This document shows, piece after piece, positions 1 to 6,593 of a stretch of DNA of 10,670 bases. Origin of the DNA: CAZVWW01 sp964631265 (GTDB lineage: Bacteria > Thermotogota > Thermotogae > MWEM01); contig CAZVWW010000079.1 of assembly GCA_964631265.1 (NCBI GenBank), positions 1 to 10,670 of the forward strand. Reading direction: 5' to 3'. Each line of letters begins with the position of its first letter. Position 1 is the first letter of the stretch. A program made the translations under genes and the position numbers. Under the pieces are notes generated by a model, which searched no databases, had not been told where the DNA came from, and saw only the letters and a list, made by a program, of their open reading frames with translations.

Positions 1-1
1 A

Positions 2-481
2 GCCTTCAAAGCCGTTTATACTTTTGGAAGAAACAATGAGACAAAAATGGAGAATGATGTGAGTTTTTCTTATGAGGATCAGAATGACCTGCAGGAATCA
101 CTCTCATACTTTCAGGATGTATCACTTGAGGAAAAGACAAAAAATTATGAAGAGGTGCTGAAAAAACTCGAGGAACAGTCCGACAAACCTCTGGAGCTGA
201 TTGATTATAATTCCAAGGCCTATATGGATGAAGGTCTTTTAAAGATTGAAGAAACAGCGGTCGTCAGCGGACTGGTCGAACAGAAAGGGGACAGATGGGT
301 AACCGGTTTTGGTGAGAACAGATTGGAATTAAAAGAAGATTCCAATTCCAGTCTGATTTTTGTCCTGCCGGGAGATGCTGAGATTCTATCCATTACACCT
401 GAGCCCACCAGCCGGGACGGGAATGTCTTGAGATGGGAAAGAGTGGGGCAGATACCATTTCCCGTTGTCGAGTATAAATAA
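2..481 (+). CDS. 3' part of an unidentified protein, probably extracytoplasmic (5' end outside window)
   Basis: The reading frame ending in TAA at 479-481 is open all the way to the left edge. The ATG at 47 has no convincing Shine-Dalgarno sequence, so the gene most likely starts upstream and about 159 codons are visible. The visible protein begins with an acidic, helix-prone part rich in Glu, Lys and Gln (roughly the first 75 residues). It ends in a beta-rich segment containing FVLPGDAEI, a P-E-P turn, an LRWERV strand and a PFPVVEY terminus. This texture suggests a surface or periplasmic beta-sandwich domain. It faintly recalls uncharacterised Thermotogota proteins of the DUF4897 kind, but that is from memory and weak. 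The stop lies 14 bases before the next ATG, so it is probably co-transcribed with the PEGA-repeat gene. I cannot assign a function. Confidence 0.75.
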   Translation, partial: AFKAVYTFGRNNETKMENDVSFSYEDQNDLQESLSYFQDVSLEEKTKNYEEVLKKLEEQSDKPLELIDYNSKAYMDEGLLKIEETAVVSGLVEQKGDRWVTGFGENRLELKEDSNSSLIFVLPGDAEILSITPEPTSRDGNVLRWERVGQIPFPVVEYK

Positions 482-495
482 GGGATGATAATCCG

Positions 496-2184
496 ATGAA
501 ACGTCTTTTAATGCTGTCATTTTTTTTGCTCCTTAGTCTATCGCTCTTTTGTGTGCCAATCAAGATCAAAACGATCCCGGGCAACACATCCGTTTATATC
601 GACAACACGCTCTTCGGTATAACGAACAGAACGGGCATGCTGTCCGAGATGCTTTTTTTAAACAAAGGAGAATACATCTTCGGTGCGGAAAAACCGGGGT
701 ATAACCGTGTGGAAAAGACTGTCCTCATAGAGGAGGCCACATCGGTTGTTTTGAAACTTGTACCCTCCGGTGTATTAAAAGTATCAGCATTTCCTGACGA
801 TTCACAAATAACGGTTGATGAGCGTTTTAAATCCGAAGGCTTTTTCGAAAAAGAACTGCCGGTCGGTAAGCATTATGTCTATGTGGAAAAAGAAGGGTTT
901 ATTCCAAGAGCCTTCTATGTCGATATTAAACAATATTCGAAAAAAGCGCTTGACGTTACGCTTAACAGGGATGGCAAGACAGAGATTGTATCGGATCCGT
1001 CTAAAGCGCAGGTTAGTGTTGACGGACAAGTCGTTGGTGAGACCCCGCTGGAAACCTATCTCGAACCGGGGGAACACATTATCACCTTCCATAAGAAGTG
1101 GTATTACTCGGAGACACGGAATATCACTGTTAAAAACAGAGAGACCACGAAGGTTAACCAGGTGCTGACCCCCTACGCCCATCTGACCGTTGAAGCCTCT
1201 CCAGCTGAGACAACCGTCATACTTGACGGTTTAAAGAAATCGCCAACACCGGTTTCTTTCAAAGAGCTTGAAACCGGCAAACACCAACTTGTTTTCGGTC
1301 ATCCGGGGTATGTCTCGAAAGAGAAAGAAATCTTTCTGGAGCCTGGCGAAAACAGGGTTTCTGAAACGCTCAGCCTGAAAGAATATGAATGGACATTTGA
1401 ATCAACACCGGCTGCTGTTGTTGTCCTGGATGGCAGAGAACTGGGATTGACCCCCTTCAAGAAGTTGATCGAGCACGGAGAGCATATTGTTCATCTCAGC
1501 AGCGGAGAAAAAGAATGGAAGACACGAATCAATGTTGTAGCTCCCGGAAAAACAGCTGTTGATCTGAACCGTGAAACAACCGTTTGTTTTGACGTGATCC
1601 CCACCGGACAATCTTTTGTCGTGCATAAAGGAATGGAATACGATTCTCCGGCCATTATCAACACCATATACGGTCTTCAAACGTTTGATATTGTGCGTGG
1701 TGGTTATCCGGTTAGAAGGCGGATGTACAAGCTATTGCCCGGCGTTATCTATGAGTACAGTATCAATCTTGAAGGAGAATCCGAAATCTTTCTAACCAGT
1801 AAACCGGCTGGCGCAGCAGTTTACTGGATGGGGACGCGGATCGGAAAAACGCCTTTGAGAGGGATTAAAGTAAGACCCGGAACCGGCACACTGAGGCTTG
1901 AATGGAAAGACGGGGCAGAATGGACTGAAAAGAGAACGTTTTCAGAAGGGGATACTTATTCAATATACAGAGAGATACCGTCCAGAACCGTACTAAACAT
2001 CTACTCATTTCCGAACGAACTTGAGATTTATCTTGACGGAAAGAAGAGCGGCGTAACACCTGTTGTGCTGCGTTTAAAACAGGGGGTATACAATATTACC
2101 TGTCAGAATAAGGACGGCAAGACTCAGGAAAAGGTTATTACACTCAGTGGTGAAAAAGAAAGGACAATTAATTTTGTCTTTTAA
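496..2184 (+). CDS. Exported protein built of about eight tandem PEGA-like repeats
   Basis: The 562-residue protein begins with a basic N-terminus and a hydrophobic stretch (residues 4-19), so it is exported. The end of that stretch (LSLFC) is neither a good lipobox nor a good A-x-A site, so cleavage is unclear. The rest divides into about eight units of 65-71 residues starting near 21, 92, 161, 228, 298, 363, 429 and 498. Each follows the PEGA pattern: a strand, S/P-x-x-A, V-x-V-D-G, G-x-T-P, L-x-x-G-x-H/Y-x-I, then a closing strand. Examples are VSVDGQVVGETPLE and IYLDGKKSGVTPVV. PEGA domains are small beta folds found in surface and cell-wall-associated proteins. No catalytic domain is present, so a structural or ligand-binding envelope role is inferred. 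An AGGGATGA ribosome site precedes the ATG. The next gene's ribosome site directly abuts this stop codon, which suggests coupling. Confidence 0.88.
   Translation: MKRLLMLSFFLLLSLSLFCVPIKIKTIPGNTSVYIDNTLFGITNRTGMLSEMLFLNKGEYIFGAEKPGYNRVEKTVLIEEATSVVLKLVPSGVLKVSAFPDDSQITVDERFKSEGFFEKELPVGKHYVYVEKEGFIPRAFYVDIKQYSKKALDVTLNRDGKTEIVSDPSKAQVSVDGQVVGETPLETYLEPGEHIITFHKKWYYSETRNITVKNRETTKVNQVLTPYAHLTVEASPAETTVILDGLKKSPTPVSFKELETGKHQLVFGHPGYVSKEKEIFLEPGENRVSETLSLKEYEWTFESTPAAVVVLDGRELGLTPFKKLIEHGEHIVHLSSGEKEWKTRINVVAPGKTAVDLNRETTVCFDVIPTGQSFVVHKGMEYDSPAIINTIYGLQTFDIVRGGYPVRRRMYKLLPGVIYEYSINLEGESEIFLTSKPAGAAVYWMGTRIGKTPLRGIKVRPGTGTLRLEWKDGAEWTEKRTFSEGDTYSIYREIPSRTVLNIYSFPNELEIYLDGKKSGVTPVVLRLKQGVYNITCQNKDGKTQEKVITLSGEKERTINFVF
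556..2181 (+). repeat. Eight tandem PEGA-like protein repeats
   Basis: At the protein level the units of about 65-71 residues can be aligned by their VxxDG and GxTP landmarks. Units 3, 4, 5 and 8 match the PEGA pattern best. Units 1, 2 and 7 are recognisable. Unit 6 (residues 363-428) has lost the DG turn and is the most divergent. The DNA of the units is not obviously similar, so the duplications are old and I see no sign of recent repeat expansion. Boundaries are accurate to a few residues only. Confidence 0.75.
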
Positions 2185-2196
2185 AGGGGGACATTT

Positions 2197-3207
2197 ATGA
2201 GGAATGTGGTCTGTTTGTTCTTTTGTGTTTTTTTAACAGTGACCTTCATGGCTGCTCCACCGGATGTGTCTGAGCAACTTGATGTTTATAAGGAAGTTGT
2301 TTCTATCATTGAACTGGGAATAATGAACGTCGATAATCGCGGTTATTTCCACGGAACGAACAGCGTGAACCGATATGAACTTGCGACTTCTCTGTATGAA
2401 TTACGCGAGAATATCATGGGAAGCAAGGTGTTTAAAGAGTTTTCCGGCATATCCAACAGAGTGATGCGTTTAGAGCAGGATGTCGAAAGCAACAAAGGGT
2501 CTTTGAAGAAATTGCGTAACAGACTCAGTATACTTGAAGTTTCACTCAGCAGAGAGGAACTGGATGCAATGGAGCAGAGGTTGCTGGAACTCAAAGATGA
2601 AGTATTGGTTGAGATTCAGAATCTCGAAGATAAAACCAGTTTCATAAGCGGATACAGTGATTTTCTCACAGCGGTGGAAAGAGAACTGGAAGATTTATAC
2701 GCACAGGTTGAGGAACAGGAATCGAGACTCTCGGCAAATGAGGCAAATGTGACGCGGCTGGTCGAGTATCTCAGGATCTACAAGGACCTGGACCAATGGA
2801 TGAAAGAGATGGAATCCGAAGACGTAAAACTCCATGCCTCTGACAGCGAGATAATGTCCAATGTGGATGCGCTGGAAAAAAGAATCTCCAATCTCGAGGT
2901 ACTTCAACAGGAGGTTGAAAGCTTCAGAAAACAGATGAACGATGCGGCTCCTGCTTTAAACAATGCCGCCAAAATCCCGGAGATTGAAAGAACCCTCGGG
3001 AATTTCAACTCACGGATCTCTAATCTTGAGGGAATGGGAGATGCTTTAAACAAACTGGCCCAGGATAACGATTATCTTAAGATCGAAAATGACAGAATGA
3101 AAAAGGAAGTTGCCGGTGTGAAGAAGCAACTCTGGTATGCCATTGGAATAGGGGTTGCAGGAGCAGGGATCGGGGCTATCGCCCTTGTTTATTCGATGAT
3201 GGAGTAA
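2197..3207 (+). CDS. Omp-alpha-like envelope spacer: SLH domain, coiled coil, C-terminal membrane anchor
   Basis: The 336-residue protein has four parts. A signal peptide ends near FMAA (residues 18-20). One SLH-like domain follows at about 27-73 (VVSIIELGIMN, G-Y-F-H, then N-R-Y-E-L-A in place of the usual TRAE motif). A long heptad-rich coiled coil covers about 86-240 and 260-311. A C-terminal hydrophobic, Gly/Ala-rich segment lies at about 313-333, three residues from the end. The same order is known for Omp-alpha of Thermotoga maritima, a rod that holds the outer membrane away from the cell body, with SLH at the wall end and the anchor in the outer membrane. This protein is somewhat shorter, so the spacing would be smaller. 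The AAAGGGGG ribosome site directly abuts the preceding stop codon. The neighbouring PEGA protein and folding factor fit an envelope role. The architecture is seen in the sequence; the function is inferred from it. Confidence 0.83.
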   Translation: MRNVVCLFFCVFLTVTFMAAPPDVSEQLDVYKEVVSIIELGIMNVDNRGYFHGTNSVNRYELATSLYELRENIMGSKVFKEFSGISNRVMRLEQDVESNKGSLKKLRNRLSILEVSLSREELDAMEQRLLELKDEVLVEIQNLEDKTSFISGYSDFLTAVERELEDLYAQVEEQESRLSANEANVTRLVEYLRIYKDLDQWMKEMESEDVKLHASDSEIMSNVDALEKRISNLEVLQQEVESFRKQMNDAAPALNNAAKIPEIERTLGNFNSRISNLEGMGDALNKLAQDNDYLKIENDRMKKEVAGVKKQLWYAIGIGVAGAGIGAIALVYSMME

Positions 3208-3229
3208 CGGGAAGGAAAAAGGGGATAAT

Positions 3230-4279
3230 TTGAAAATAGAACTATTCGATTATGAGCTGCCCAAATCCCTCATCGCCCAGGAGGCGGTTGAGCCGAGAGA
3301 CCATTCGAGATTGATGGTGATGAATCGAAAGTCGAAAACGCTTGAACACAGGCGTTTTTACCATCTTCCGGAATACCTCATCCCCGGCGATCTCCTTGTG
3401 TTAAACAACACACGGGTTATCCGGGCCAGGTTGTTTGGTCAAAAAGAGACAGGAGCTAATATAGAGATCTTTCTGTTGAAGCGGCATAACGATTTGGAGG
3501 ATACCTGGGTGGCACTTGCCAAACCCGGAAAAAGAATAAAGGCCGGGACTGTTATAGACATTAAAAAAGACGGGGAAACGGTCTTAAAGACCGAGTGTTT
3601 GGAAAAATGTGACGGGGGAAAGGTGATCGTCAAGTTCAATGCTGTTAAAAAGGGACAGACGGTGGACGGTCTTTTAAAAGAGACCGGGAACGTTCCCCTG
3701 CCGCCCTATATCAACAGAGAGCTCGAAGAGGATGAGCGTTATCAAACCGTTTATGCAAAAGAGGAGGGTGCCGTTGCAGCCCCAACAGCCGGACTCCACT
3801 TTACACCTGATTTGATGCAGACAATTGAAGAAATGGGGGTAGGGTTTGCGACTGCCACTTTGCATGTGGGATTGGGAACCTTCAGACCGGTTGAGGCAGA
3901 GGATGTTGAAGAACACACGATGCACAGCGAGCGTTTTTTTCTGAGGTCGGGGGAGGCTGAAAAGATCTTCAAGGCAAAAAGAGAAAAAAGAAGGATTATC
4001 GCCGTCGGGACGACAAGTGTCAGAGTCCTTGAGACGATAGCGAACATGACGCCTGATCAAGAGGGTCATTATTCAGGGGAAACGGATATCTATATCTATC
4101 CGCCTTATCGCTTTAAGCTTGTGGATACCATGATTACCAACTTTCATCTCCCGAAATCAACCCTGCTGTTACTGCTCTCAGCATTTGCGGGAAGGGAGTT
4201 TGTCCTGGCATCATATGCCCGGGCGGTGGAGAAGCAGTACAGATTCTTTTCTCTTGGAGATTCATGCCTGATCTTATGA
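3230..4279 (+). CDS. queA: S-adenosylmethionine:tRNA ribosyltransferase-isomerase QueA
   Basis: QueA transfers and isomerises the ribosyl part of S-adenosylmethionine onto preQ1 in the tRNA anticodon wobble position. This gives epoxyqueuosine, the penultimate step of queuosine synthesis, in the cytoplasm. The 349-residue length is normal for the family. Family motifs are all present: FDYELPKSLIAQ at the N-terminus, LVLNNTRVIRARL (56-68), PLPPYI (156-161), APTAGLHF (184-191), GTFRP (216-220), AVGTTSVRVLE (258-268), TNFHLPKSTLL (303-313) and the C-terminal GDSCLIL, a variant of the usual GDAMLI ending. The start is a TTG codon, chosen because the homologous N-terminus begins there and a purine-rich AAGGGGA lies just upstream. 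It lies 22 bases after the SLH gene and overlaps the next gene by 16 bases. No other queuosine gene (tgt, queG/queH) is visible, so its place in an envelope operon is unusual. Confidence 0.97.
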   Translation: MKIELFDYELPKSLIAQEAVEPRDHSRLMVMNRKSKTLEHRRFYHLPEYLIPGDLLVLNNTRVIRARLFGQKETGANIEIFLLKRHNDLEDTWVALAKPGKRIKAGTVIDIKKDGETVLKTECLEKCDGGKVIVKFNAVKKGQTVDGLLKETGNVPLPPYINRELEEDERYQTVYAKEEGAVAAPTAGLHFTPDLMQTIEEMGVGFATATLHVGLGTFRPVEAEDVEEHTMHSERFFLRSGEAEKIFKAKREKRRIIAVGTTSVRVLETIANMTPDQEGHYSGETDIYIYPPYRFKLVDTMITNFHLPKSTLLLLLSAFAGREFVLASYARAVEKQYRFFSLGDSCLIL

Positions 4280-4791
4280 GAAATAAGGTCATTGCTGAAT
4301 CGGGGATTATATCGGCGCTTATACTGGTTATTCTTTTTCTGGCCGGAATTGTTCCGGTTAATAATCTTTCCCTATCGGCTGTTTCAGCCTTTCTGCTCAA
4401 TTTATATGTTGAGAGAAACGGTCTGAAAAGGGGTATCATGGTCTATGGCGTTGTATCTGTTTTGTCGCTGATCCTCTTACCGTTGAAGAGCATTGGAGTT
4501 CTATTCATTACCATTTATGGTGGATATGTTATCATTAGAAAATGGGTTGTCTTCAGAAAGGAAAGTCTTGCGTTCATAACACGGGTACTGCTGATGGATG
4601 GATTACTCCTAACTCTTTATGGTTTCGCGAACTTGTTACTGGAAGATATTCTACCCGGGATTGAGCAGTTGGCATTGTGGCAGATAATCGGAATCTTTTG
4701 CGTCATACAAATGGTAATTGGCTTATACGATTATGCATTAACATTAGGAACAAGAATCATCGATAGATATCTAAGAAAGACGGGTATTTGA
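4264..4791 (+). CDS. Small polytopic membrane protein of unknown function
   Basis: This 175-residue protein is strongly hydrophobic, with about five to six predicted membrane segments near residues 14-31, 35-50, 57-74, 76-92, 103-126 and 136-161. Short basic loops (VERNGLKRG, IIRKWVVFRK, DRYLRKTGI) suggest that those parts are cytoplasmic. I do not recognise a family. Its size and spacing recall small integral membrane proteins such as transporter S-components, but no diagnostic motif is visible. The start at 4264 overlaps the end of queA and has GGAGA at a short distance. A second ATG at 4276 forms an ATGA overlap with the queA stop and would remove four residues. Either way, translation is probably coupled to queA. 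After the stop comes a run of about nine T without a hairpin, so I do not call a terminator there. Confidence 0.85.
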   Translation: MPDLMRNKVIAESGIISALILVILFLAGIVPVNNLSLSAVSAFLLNLYVERNGLKRGIMVYGVVSVLSLILLPLKSIGVLFITIYGGYVIIRKWVVFRKESLAFITRVLLMDGLLLTLYGFANLLLEDILPGIEQLALWQIIGIFCVIQMVIGLYDYALTLGTRIIDRYLRKTGI

Positions 4792-4822
4792 TTTTTTTTA
4801 AAATTTCGAGGAGGGAATTGTT

Positions 4823-6505
4823 TTGAGAAAGCTACTTTCATTGCTTATTGTTTTAGCATTAGTTGTCACAGTCGGACTTGCCGAGAATGAACCACTAACA
4901 ACCACGGGGTTGCCGGATTCTGAGGAGGAAGTCGGAAGCGTTCCGGAGACTGAACTTGGAAATCTTTCCGAAGAGGCACTTGAAGAGCCCGCAACACCGG
5001 GTGTTCCCCAGGATCAGGATTATCCCATGGCAGTTGTTATAAACGAAGATGGAGAAGAGACCGGTTACGGTGTTCAGATGCGGGATGTCGAGAATGAATA
5101 TCAACAGGTTGAGCAGATGTATGCCCAGCAGCAGCAGAATTACGATCCCGTTTTTGACGGTGTCTTTGTTAAATATGACATCGCAACGATGAAGGCTGAG
5201 AGTGAGATGCTCGATATGTATGCCGTTAAAGAAAATATAACGGTTGATCCGCTAAAATTGGAAGAAGAGACAAACAGTATTGTCTCGGAAGTAACAGCCA
5301 ATGAGGAATACAAGAAACAGGTCCAGCAGAATTACGGTTCTGTTGAAACATTCTATGAGTTTGTCAAGGCTGTCAAGCAGGATGAGATGAGAAGACAGAA
5401 GGTTATTGAAAAAGTTGCTCCAGTGAATGAGGAAGTCCTAAAGGAGCAGTTTCTCAAGAATGAGTCACAGTTGGTGGCAGAGTATGAATCAGTTAAAGCG
5501 AGACATATCCTTGTGAGTGAGCAGGAGAAGGCCGAAGAGATTAAAAAGGAGATACAGTCGGGAGAAATGACCTTTGAAGAGGCTGCAAAGGAATATTCCG
5601 AAGGTCCCACCGGTAAAAACGGCGGGAATCTTGACTGGTTCGGAAGAGGAGAGATGGTCCCGGAATTTGAAGCTGCAGCATTTTCAGCAGAACTCGGCAA
5701 GGTAATTGGCCCTGTCAAGACACAGTTCGGTTATCATCTGATTCTTCCGGAGGACAGAAAAGACATAACGGATTATGAGAGCTTCAAGAATATGACAGAG
5801 GAGTACGAGCAGTTCAAGAATCAGACGCAACAGAAGTTGCTTAACAGCTGGATCAAAGAATACAAGTCGGACAACAACATCGAGTTCGATTATCAGGGTT
5901 ATCTGCAGTCGATTCACAAGTTTGGAAAACTTTACACAGAAGGTCTTCAGACTCAGTCCTTCAGCAAGATGGTGGATTTTCTGATAGATTATAAGGCGGA
6001 TTCATTTGAGAAGGGCGCTTTCTTTGAGGTTGCTGTACAGAGCATGCTGAATGCAGCTCAACAGCAACAGGGCATCATGAATGAGACGCAGATGAGCAAG
6101 CTTTCGGATAAGAGAGTTGAAAACCTCAAAAGAATGGCAGAGGACTCTGAAAGAGGCTTTTCACCTTTGAGCCGCTACCACAGCTTAAGACCGGATGACA
6201 CAAGAATGGCGTTGAGATTCTACGACACCTTCATCTCAGAGGCCTTGAAGCTGGCGCAGAACGAGCAGTTTATGACACAGTACGGAGATGCCATCATCCA
6301 GCAGTTGATGCAGGCCTATCCCGGTTTGAAAGAAATCGGTGAAAAGACAGAAGCCGACAAAAGAGACAGAGTCGTCGCGTATATGTATATGATAAGAATT
6401 AACAAGGTTACAGGCGATACGGAAAAGAACGAGGAACTTTCAGAGAAGATTTTGGAACTCGATCCGGATAATGAAGAAGTCCTCAAACTGATCGAAGATG
6501 AGTAG
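4823..6505 (+). CDS. Secreted parvulin-type peptidyl-prolyl cis-trans isomerase (SurA/PrsA-like foldase)
   Basis: This 560-residue protein should help fold exported or outer-membrane proteins outside the cytoplasm. The signal peptide ends at GLA before residue 21. An acidic, Pro/Thr-rich linker (21-65) follows, then a SurA_N-like helical region (about 68-210) with a Gln-rich stretch at 94-105. The parvulin domain lies at about 222-312, with ARHILV (His228), the GGNLDWFGRGEMVPEFE signature (267-283) and the closing FGYHLI (His305). The remaining 250 residues are helical and end in a TPR-like segment (NEELSEKILELDPDNEEV). Such a long tail is not typical of simple PpiC proteins and may bind substrate or partners. 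The start is TTG, chosen because a perfect GAGGAGGG lies about 6 bases upstream and the signal peptide begins there. It is the last gene of the run and is followed by a terminator. Confidence 0.92.
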   Translation: MRKLLSLLIVLALVVTVGLAENEPLTTTGLPDSEEEVGSVPETELGNLSEEALEEPATPGVPQDQDYPMAVVINEDGEETGYGVQMRDVENEYQQVEQMYAQQQQNYDPVFDGVFVKYDIATMKAESEMLDMYAVKENITVDPLKLEEETNSIVSEVTANEEYKKQVQQNYGSVETFYEFVKAVKQDEMRRQKVIEKVAPVNEEVLKEQFLKNESQLVAEYESVKARHILVSEQEKAEEIKKEIQSGEMTFEEAAKEYSEGPTGKNGGNLDWFGRGEMVPEFEAAAFSAELGKVIGPVKTQFGYHLILPEDRKDITDYESFKNMTEEYEQFKNQTQQKLLNSWIKEYKSDNNIEFDYQGYLQSIHKFGKLYTEGLQTQSFSKMVDFLIDYKADSFEKGAFFEVAVQSMLNAAQQQQGIMNETQMSKLSDKRVENLKRMAEDSERGFSPLSRYHSLRPDDTRMALRFYDTFISEALKLAQNEQFMTQYGDAIIQQLMQAYPGLKEIGEKTEADKRDRVVAYMYMIRINKVTGDTEKNEELSEKILELDPDNEEVLKLIEDE

Positions 6506-6524
6506 CAACGCCAAACACTGAATC

Positions 6525-6563
6525 AAAAAAGCCGGAAGGTCTATCGACCTTTCGGCTTTTCTT
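6525..6563 (+). terminator. Rho-independent terminator after the foldase gene
   Basis: An 11-bp stem (6531-6541 paired with 6546-6556, one G-U pair) has a TATC loop. It is flanked by a run of six A on the left and TTTTCTT on the right. It lies 20 bases after the stop codon and should end the operon. The A run would let it work on the other strand too, though no minus-strand gene reads toward it here. Downstream, before the hydrolase ATG, I see only a GGGAGGG ribosome site (6581-6587) and no convincing -35/-10 pair. Confidence 0.9.
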
Positions 6564-6593
6564 AATTCTGTAAAGAAAAGGGGAGGGACTTTT

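Noticed and set aside
802..1182. Open frames of 117 and 126 codons on both strands inside the PEGA gene
   Set aside because: They lie wholly inside a well-supported gene, show no family motif and have Arg/Lys-rich compositions typical of out-of-frame reading.
3674..4069. Two overlapping minus-strand open frames (131 and 98 codons) opposite queA
   Set aside because: queA is unmistakable on the plus strand. The antisense frames have no ribosome sites or recognisable domains.
4134..4439. Minus-strand 101-codon frame across the queA end and the membrane-protein start
   Set aside because: It opposes two co-directional genes with coupled translation and has no signal of its own.
4789..4803. T-rich run after the small membrane-protein gene as a terminator
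   Set aside because: No hairpin precedes the T run, and the next gene's strong ribosome site follows directly, so read-through within the operon is more likely.
5353..5718. Minus-strand 121-codon frame, rich in Ser and Phe, opposite the parvulin domain
   Set aside because: The Ser/Phe/Leu richness is the antisense shadow of the Glu/Lys-rich coding strand, and the plus-strand parvulin motifs are clear.
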